Under the pieces are notes generated by a model. That model searched no databases and was not told where the DNA came from. It saw only the letters and a list, made by a program, of their open reading frames with translations. Both the position numbers and the translations under genes were made by a program. A stretch of 9,856 nt of DNA from Desulfobacteraceae bacterium UBA2230. GTDB taxonomy: Bacteria; Desulfobacterota; Desulfobacteria; Desulfobacterales; Desulfosarcinaceae. This document shows, piece after piece, positions 5,797-9,856 of the stretch. The stretch is from the NCBI GenBank assembly GCA_002348005.1, contig DDYQ01000196.1, positions 1 through 9,856 of the forward strand, written 5' to 3'. Positions within the stretch are counted from its first letter, which is position 1. Every line of letters begins with the position of its first letter.

Positions 5797-6870
5797 ATGT
5801 CGATCAAAGTCACCGAAGACTGTTCCCCTGATGCTGAAGTCGTCTCCGCGATCACCAGCCAGTCGAACCTGACCCATCAGCAACTGATGGACTGCGTGGA
5901 AGTGGGCAAAGCGATTACGGCCGAACTGGATCCCGGAAAACTGCTATCCACCATAATGGAGAAAGTCTCCAGACTGCTGCCTTCGGAAATCTGGTCCCTC
6001 TTGCTGCTGGGAGATAAAACCCGGGAACTGCGCTTCGAAATCAGTATCGGCCTCGACCCCCGCATGGTCAAGGATATCCGTCTGCCTCTGGGCAAAGGGG
6101 TGGCCGGCCAGGCTGCGCTGAAACAGCGCCTGATCATCATCGAGGATGTCGCCAGCTGCCAATACTTTGATGATGAGGTAGACCGTCGTTCAGGCTATCA
6201 CACCCATTCACTGATCTGTGTACCCATTCTCTTCGGGGGGCGAACCCTGGGCGTGCTGGAAGTCGTCAACCCAAAGAATATCAATGCCACGACCTTGTCG
6301 CTGCTGAACCTTCTGGCCGACTATCTCGCCATCGCCATTGAGAATACGCGGCGCTATAAAAAAATGCAGGACATGGCGGTACGCGATAACCTGACCGGCC
6401 TGTACAACCAGCGCTATCTGTATCAGGCCTTGAAACGGCTCATCCCCGATTCTCAGGAAAAAGGGAAACCCCTGTCGTTGATTTTTCTGGACATGGATGA
6501 CTTCAAGGAGGTTGTCGACCGGCTCGGTCACCTCAACGGCAGCCGTGCGCTTCAGGAGGTGGGGCAACGTATCCGCAAAACCCTGCGACCTCCACGTTTT
6601 GCGGTAGCCTATGGCGGTGATGAATTTGTGGTGGTGCTGCCGTATACGGATCGTTTCGAAGCCATAACGGTTGCAGATGCGATTCGCCATGCCATGAAAG
6701 CCGAGCCTTACCTGCTCCAGTGGGGACATGAGGTCATGATCACGGCCAGTTTCGGAGTCGCCACCTACCCGGATGACGCTCAGGACAGCACTGAATTGCT
6801 GGCCTTTGCCGATCAGGCCATGTTCAATGCCAAGAAGACCGGCAAAGATCAGGTGCGCGTCAGTTCATAA
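5797..6870 (+). CDS. GAF-GGDEF nucleotide cyclase, candidate Hypr-type
   Basis: From ATG 5797 the protein has 357 residues: a GAF sensor domain (about 37-187) and a GGDEF domain (about 196-357) joined by a short helix. The GGDEF core keeps D232-M-D234-D-F-K (metal site), G244-H245 and the intact catalytic GGDEF at 273-277. Two guanine-reading positions are altered: the Asn of FKxxND is V240 and the Asp of GHxxGD is S249. The product-inhibition site RxxD is R264-P-P-R267, so feedback by c-di-GMP through it is unlikely. Asp to Ser here is the mark of Hypr enzymes, which make 3',3'-cGAMP; c-di-GMP synthesis or no activity remain possible. The protein has no membrane segment. The frame extends up to GTG 5623 (415 residues), but that lies in a promoter-like sequence, and the extra part does not resemble a domain. 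AGGG sits seven bases before ATG 5797. Confidence 0.85.
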   Translation: MSIKVTEDCSPDAEVVSAITSQSNLTHQQLMDCVEVGKAITAELDPGKLLSTIMEKVSRLLPSEIWSLLLLGDKTRELRFEISIGLDPRMVKDIRLPLGKGVAGQAALKQRLIIIEDVASCQYFDDEVDRRSGYHTHSLICVPILFGGRTLGVLEVVNPKNINATTLSLLNLLADYLAIAIENTRRYKKMQDMAVRDNLTGLYNQRYLYQALKRLIPDSQEKGKPLSLIFLDMDDFKEVVDRLGHLNGSRALQEVGQRIRKTLRPPRFAVAYGGDEFVVVLPYTDRFEAITVADAIRHAMKAEPYLLQWGHEVMITASFGVATYPDDAQDSTELLAFADQAMFNAKKTGKDQVRVSS

Positions 6871-6955
6871 TCAGCGGACTCGTAAAAAGATCCTGCATCT
6901 GCCGCCAGCAGCCAGAAAATACCGTTCTGAAGATCCCTGGTCCGTGAGCTTATCC

Positions 6956-6979
6956 GCGGCTCGCCCCTTTAGCGGCTCG
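6956..6979 (+). repeat. Short tandem direct repeat upstream of wrbA
   Basis: GCGGCTCG occurs at 6956-6963 and 6972-6979, separated by eight bases (period 16), about 25 bases upstream of the candidate wrbA -35 box. It may be an activator site or chance. The surrounding 250-base gap between the GGDEF gene and wrbA holds no gene and no clear terminator. Confidence 0.3.
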
Positions 6980-7001
6980 ATTCCAGCTGTTAGACGCATC
7001 C

Positions 7002-7029
7002 TTGACAACCAGCCCGGTGGGCTTAGGGT
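7002..7029 (+). promoter_or_regulatory. Candidate promoter of wrbA
   Basis: A perfect TTGACA (7002-7007) is followed by 16 bases and TAGGGT (7024-7029, keeping the most conserved TA---T). The spacer contains a 5-bp inverted repeat AGCCC-GGT-GGGCT (7011-7023), a possible operator between the two boxes. Predicted start near 7036 gives an 85-base leader. Confidence 0.4.
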
Positions 7030-7120
7030 TGAAGATATTCGGAGCCAGGCGGCGAACACTTCGCTGTTTGAACCCGCTTGGCAGAATCCTCAATCGATCC
7101 GAAGTAACCGAGGAGGGGTC

Positions 7121-7732
7121 ATGAAAGTATTGATCGTGTTTTACTCTACCTATGGCCATGTCTACCAGCTGGCGCAGGCGGTAGGCGAAGGCGTAGCCCA
7201 AGTACCCGGGGCCGAGGTCGTAATGCGTCGGGTTCCCGAAACCCTGCCGAACGATATTCTCCTGAAAATGGGCGCCGAGGAAGCCCAGAAAGCTTTTGCC
7301 CACGTGCCGGTGGGCAAGATCGAAGAACTGGGTCAGGTTGATGCGGTGATCTTCGGAACGCCCACCCGCTTCGGCAACATGGCCGGACAGATGCGGCAGT
7401 TCCTGGATGCCGCCGGCCAGCTGTGGAGCTCGGGCGCGACGGTGGGCAAAGTCGGCAGCGTTTTTACCAGCAGCGCCACCCAGCACGGCGGGCAGGAATC
7501 CACGATTCTTTCCTTTCATACCACGCTGCTGCACCTGGGATTTGTGATCGTAGGTCTGCCCTATTCATTCGAGGGCCAGACGCGCATGGACGAAATCACG
7601 GGCGGATCGCCTTACGGCGCCTCCACCATCGCCGGCGGCAGCGGTGAGCGCATGCCCTCGCAGAACGAACTGGACGGCGCACGTTACCAGGGGCGGCATG
7701 TGGCCCAGATTACCGCTCGGTTGACCCGTTAA
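7121..7732 (+). CDS. wrbA: NAD(P)H:quinone oxidoreductase WrbA
   Basis: This 203-residue flavodoxin-fold protein is a WrbA-type (type IV) quinone reductase, which uses FMN to reduce quinones to hydroquinones with two electrons from NAD(P)H, avoiding semiquinone radicals. It is soluble and forms tetramers in characterised members. Visible features are the FMN phosphate loop YSTYGHV (8-14), the flavin-ring segment PTRFGNM (81-87), [10 protein letters not shown] (117-126) and the [12 protein letters not shown] stretch (161-172) characteristic of the family. The length is normal. The frame is open 348 bases further upstream, overlapping the GGDEF gene, but the ATG at 7121 has a perfect AGGAGG a few bases before it and begins the family N-terminus MKVLIVFYS. 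Its 3' end faces the Sec-OsmC gene; both proteins suggest a redox-defence neighbourhood. Confidence 0.95.
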   Translation: MKVLIVFYSTYGHVYQLAQAVGEGVAQVPGAEVVMRRVPETLPNDILLKMGAEEAQKAFAHVPVGKIEELGQVDAVIFGTPTRFGNMAGQMRQFLDAAGQLWSSGATVGKVGSVFTSSATQHGGQESTILSFHTTLLHLGFVIVGLPYSFEGQTRMDEITGGSPYGASTIAGGSGERMPSQNELDGARYQGRHVAQITARLTR

Positions 7733-7788
7733 GCCCCTCGAATATGGGCGGCGCCGATCGGTGATTGGACCCCCTGCCGGGTTTCACT

Positions 7789-8253
7789 TCAGAGATCCTG
7801 CATCTCCAGCCGATGCTCGATGGCGATGCAACCGATCACGCTTTGCGCTGCGGGACAGTGGGGCAGGTAGCGAGCAAAGCAGGCCTGGGCCTCAGAACGC
7901 TTGTCGGGCGGCAATCTGAGGGTGTAAGCGACAGCAATGCGCGTTATCTTGAGGATTCCTTCGACCGCTTCGATATCCCCGTGCACCAGGGCCTGAAAGC
8001 GTTCTTCGGGCGTCGGGATCCTGCTTTTCGCCAGCACCGTGGCGAAAGTGCCCATCATTCAGCCGCCGACCGCGCCCACCACATGGTCCAGGGTGGCGGC
8101 GTGCTCCTCTTCCGGATCTACACGGTAAAAGCGCTTAATACCGCCATGCACACCATAGTAAACCGGTTGATCGAAGCCCTGGATGAGCGCCTTGCGGGTA
8201 GGGCCCTTCACGCGCGTGATCACGATCTCCGAGCGGTGCACGACATCGTTCAT
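7789..8253 (-). CDS. OsmC-family selenoprotein (in-frame UGA read as Sec)
   Basis: Read continuously from ATG 8253, the frame gives 64 residues, a TGA codon (8061-8059), then 89 residues to a final TGA at 7789-7791, in all 154 residues, the usual OsmC length. OsmC/Ohr proteins are cytoplasmic thiol peroxidases that reduce organic hydroperoxides using two cysteines. The TGA falls exactly at the first of these, in LDHVVGAVGG-U-MMGTFATVL, where homologues have GGC. The second, C133 in HCPAAQSVIG, is present. The half after the TGA continues the family (EAVEGILKITRIAVAYTLRLP), so this is not two genes. A hairpin matching a bacterial SECIS follows the TGA. AAGGAGG lies five bases before ATG 8253; the second half has no ribosome site of its own. 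A nonsense mutation is the alternative, less likely given the hairpin and position. No sel genes lie in the window. Confidence 0.88.
8026..8061 (-). promoter_or_regulatory. Bacterial SECIS element with its UGA codon
   Basis: Starting after the TGA (8061-8059), an 11-base spacer is followed by stem TTTCGCC (8047-8041), loop ACGGTGCT (8040-8033) and stem GGCGAAA (8032-8026). The closing A-T pair can extend the stem to 8 bp with loop CGGTGC. The loop carries GG, 20 bases after the UGA. Known bacterial SECIS elements need a stem-loop immediately downstream with a G/GG in the apical loop about 16-37 bases from the UGA, which SelB recognises. Confidence 0.75.
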
Positions 8254-8491
8254 AATCGCCTCCTTGCTGTTATCGTGGACGGATCCCCTGCATTCAAAAT
8301 CGACAGAAACGCCCTGTCCTCAACCTAAATCTTTTTCTTGCAGCTTCAACGGCCGGACCGTGGGTGCTTGTTCGTAATGCCGCGTTCTTAACGCTTGTTC
8401 TCAGGCAAAAGAAGTGTAACCAACTTGATCGATTCCGGCTCTAACCGTCCGTTACGGGTTCACCTGGCGTAAACCTTAATCCGGAGGAGAA

Positions 8492-9451
8492 ATGGTTCAC
8501 TTATCACGGCGCGGTTTCCTGAAGGGCGGTCTGGCGGCCGCCTGCGGTTTGATGACCGCCCAATCGCCGGTCCAAAAGGCTTTTGCTCGGGCGGAACAAC
8601 CGCTGGCCACCCTGCTGGACCTGAGCAAGTGCATCGGTTGCGGGGCCTGTGTGGAAGCCTGCCGCGAAACCAATGCACATAAATATCCCCAACCCCGGAA
8701 ACCGTACCCCAGGATGTATCCTTCGCGCGTGAAGGTGGAAGAGTGGTCCGACAAGCAAGCGGTGGACGACCGTCTGACGCCGTATAACTGGCTCTATGTC
8801 CAGACCGCCGAGGTGGAACACAACGGCCAAAACCTGACCGTCAATGTCCCCCGGCGCTGTATGCATTGCACCAATCCGCCCTGCGTCAAATTGTGCCCCT
8901 GGGGTGCAGCCCGGCAGCTCGACAACGGCATTGCCCAAATCGACGCCGAGCTGTGTCTGGGCGGCGCCAAGTGTCGCGATGTCTGCCCCTGGCAGATCCC
9001 ACAGCGTCAGACCGGAGTCGGTCTTTACCTCGACCTGTTGCCCGGCCTGGCCGGTAATGGTGTCATGTTCAAGTGCGACCGCTGCTATGACCGCATCGCC
9101 CAGGATGAACTGCCGGCCTGCGTGGAAGTCTGCCCCGAAGGCGTCCAGTCCATCGGACCGCGTGAAGAAGTGCTGCAACAAGCACACGCATTGGCCCGGG
9201 AAATGGACGGCTATCTATACGGCGAGCACGAGAACGGCGGTACCAACACCTTTTATGTTTCACCGGTGCCCTTCGATCTGCTGAACGCGTCGGTCGAAAA
9301 GGGTTCGGGACAACCCCACCTGGCGCCGGTTGCAGATGCCATGGCCCAAGGCGACAATCTGGCCAAGGCCCTTGTGCTCGCGCCCCTGGCCGGGATCACC
9401 GCCGCGATTGGACGCTTTTATAAATTCACCCGCAACGACGAAGGAGCCTGA
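8492..9451 (+). CDS. Tat-exported multi-cluster ferredoxin subunit (HybA/FdnH/NrfC-like)
   Basis: This 319-residue electron-transfer subunit starts with a twin-arginine signal (SRRGFLK, 5-11, then a hydrophobic stretch and AFARA, cleavage likely near residue 34), so it acts outside the cytoplasmic membrane. It has four cysteine groups: C47/50/53/57, C123/126/131/135, C155/161/165 and C195/198/210/214. The third lacks one Cys: the pattern is C-x2-G158-x2-C-x3-C-P, the position of Trp in NarH, where a [3Fe-4S] cluster forms. Residues 290-309 are moderately hydrophobic and could be a C-terminal anchor as in HybA. GGAGGA lies three bases before the ATG. The stop and the next start are one base apart, so it is translated with the membrane subunit. 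No catalytic molybdopterin or NiFe subunit is visible in the window, so the exact complex is unknown. Confidence 0.88.
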   Translation: MVHLSRRGFLKGGLAAACGLMTAQSPVQKAFARAEQPLATLLDLSKCIGCGACVEACRETNAHKYPQPRKPYPRMYPSRVKVEEWSDKQAVDDRLTPYNWLYVQTAEVEHNGQNLTVNVPRRCMHCTNPPCVKLCPWGAARQLDNGIAQIDAELCLGGAKCRDVCPWQIPQRQTGVGLYLDLLPGLAGNGVMFKCDRCYDRIAQDELPACVEVCPEGVQSIGPREEVLQQAHALAREMDGYLYGEHENGGTNTFYVSPVPFDLLNASVEKGSGQPHLAPVADAMAQGDNLAKALVLAPLAGITAAIGRFYKFTRNDEGA

Positions 9452-9452
9452 G

Positions 9453-9856
9453 ATGCGTGCTTCGACCACGTCTCCCTGGGTGCGACGCCTGTTCCGTTTG
9501 GCAGTGGCCTTTTCAGCCCTCACCGGCTTTGCACAGATGCCCATTTTCAAGCGCTACTATATCGCCGACATCCCCGGTCTGGGATGGCTGGCTCAATATT
9601 ATGTCACCTTTCAGCTGCACTACTTAAGCGCCATTGTCTTGGCGGGGTTGGGTGCCTATCTGCTGACCCGCTACCTGCTGGCGCCGCGCGGCACTCCGGC
9701 GGCGATAACGGCATATGTCCGCAATGGGCTTTTACTCCTGATCGTAGTCAGTGGCGGCCTGCTCGTGATCCGCAACCTGCCGGGATACCGTTTCAATCCC
9801 CAAACCGTGATGATGCTCGATTTCGTGCACCTCGGCCTGGTGCTGCTTTTTCTGCT
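9453..9856 (+). CDS. Integral membrane cytochrome b-like subunit, C-terminus cut by window edge
   Basis: Reading from ATG 9453 gives 134 codons with no stop to the window end. The sequence has at least four hydrophobic segments (about 12-30, 52-75, 90-107 and 119-134) with Arg-rich cytoplasmic-looking loops. H56 (QLHYLSA) and H126 (DFVHLG) lie in or next to membrane helices and could ligate haem b, as in cytochrome b subunits that pass electrons to quinone. The start is one base after the upstream stop, and AAGGAG seven bases upstream lies in the end of the ferredoxin gene, so the two are translationally coupled. I infer a quinone-linked redox module in the periplasmic membrane face; the family name cannot be fixed from the visible part. 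Confidence 0.65.
   Translation, partial: MRASTTSPWVRRLFRLAVAFSALTGFAQMPIFKRYYIADIPGLGWLAQYYVTFQLHYLSAIVLAGLGAYLLTRYLLAPRGTPAAITAYVRNGLLLLIVVSGGLLVIRNLPGYRFNPQTVMMLDFVHLGLVLLFL

Noticed and set aside
6208..6729. Minus-strand open frame of 173 codons
   Set aside because: It is a shadow of the GAF-GGDEF gene.
6888..7805. 13-bp repeat AGATCCTGCATCT at 6888-6900 and 7793-7805
   Set aside because: A 13-base match in about 10 kb is expected by chance about once; one copy is in the osmC coding end and no further extension is seen.
7789..8058. Separate 89-residue gene starting ATG ATG at 8058
   Set aside because: It has no ribosome site, and its sequence is the second half of OsmC, in frame with the first half across a UGA that has a SECIS-like hairpin.
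8269..8297. Possible osmC promoter TTGAAT-17-GATAAC on the minus strand
   Set aside because: Transcription would start near 8262, inside the ribosome binding site, which would damage translation.
7765..8328. Plus-strand open frame of 187 codons
   Set aside because: It lies antisense to the Sec-osmC gene and has no ribosome site or recognisable domain.
8505..8547. Possible lipobox around C18 of the ferredoxin signal peptide
   Set aside because: The -3 residue is Ala, not Leu, and a normal AxA cleavage site follows near residue 34.
8504..9187. Minus-strand open frame of 227 codons
   Set aside because: It is antisense to the ferredoxin gene, whose cysteine motifs leave no doubt about strand.

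Overview
The window looks like chromosomal DNA from a GC-rich Desulfobacterota bacterium, probably a sulfate-reducer-like Desulfobacterales. This rests on recognition, not a database search. The pointers are a eukaryotic-type UDP-sugar pyrophosphorylase, a receiver protein with a Cys-rich tail typical of that group, a Tat-exported iron-sulfur subunit beside a membrane cytochrome-like subunit, and a gene that appears to use UGA as selenocysteine. No tRNA, rRNA, transposon, phage gene or CRISPR array was seen.

Left part (1-5135), all genes on the minus strand. Read in the direction of transcription they are: a receiver-domain protein with a Cys4-type tail (5135-4494), a PPC/DUF296 protein (4304-3849), a branched-chain aminotransferase ilvE (3806-2742) with an intrinsic terminator, a UDPGP-family nucleotidyltransferase (2575-1190) with its own sigma70-like promoter, and a GT4 glycosyltransferase (1049 to the window edge) with another strong promoter. 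The last two plausibly form a nucleotide-sugar supply and glycosyl-transfer pair.

Middle part (5136-7732), plus strand. A 320-base divergent intergenic region is followed by a 49-residue charged protein. Next comes a GAF-GGDEF signalling protein whose two guanine-reading positions are changed (Asn to Val, Asp to Ser). The Asp to Ser change is the hallmark of Hypr GGDEF enzymes that make cyclic GMP-AMP. After that lies wrbA, an FMN-dependent quinone reductase.

Right part (7733-9856). Convergent to wrbA is an OsmC-family peroxidase-like gene that a standard gene caller would split in two. A UGA sits exactly at the peroxidatic-cysteine position, and a hairpin with GG in its loop follows at the spacing of a bacterial SECIS, so I read it as one selenoprotein of 154 residues. 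Divergent from it, a Tat-exported multi-cluster ferredoxin subunit and a membrane protein (cut by the window edge) form a translationally close pair, probably a membrane redox module that exchanges electrons between periplasmic Fe-S clusters and the quinone pool.

The two most interesting signals are the Sec-containing OsmC and the candidate cGAMP-synthesising GGDEF protein.
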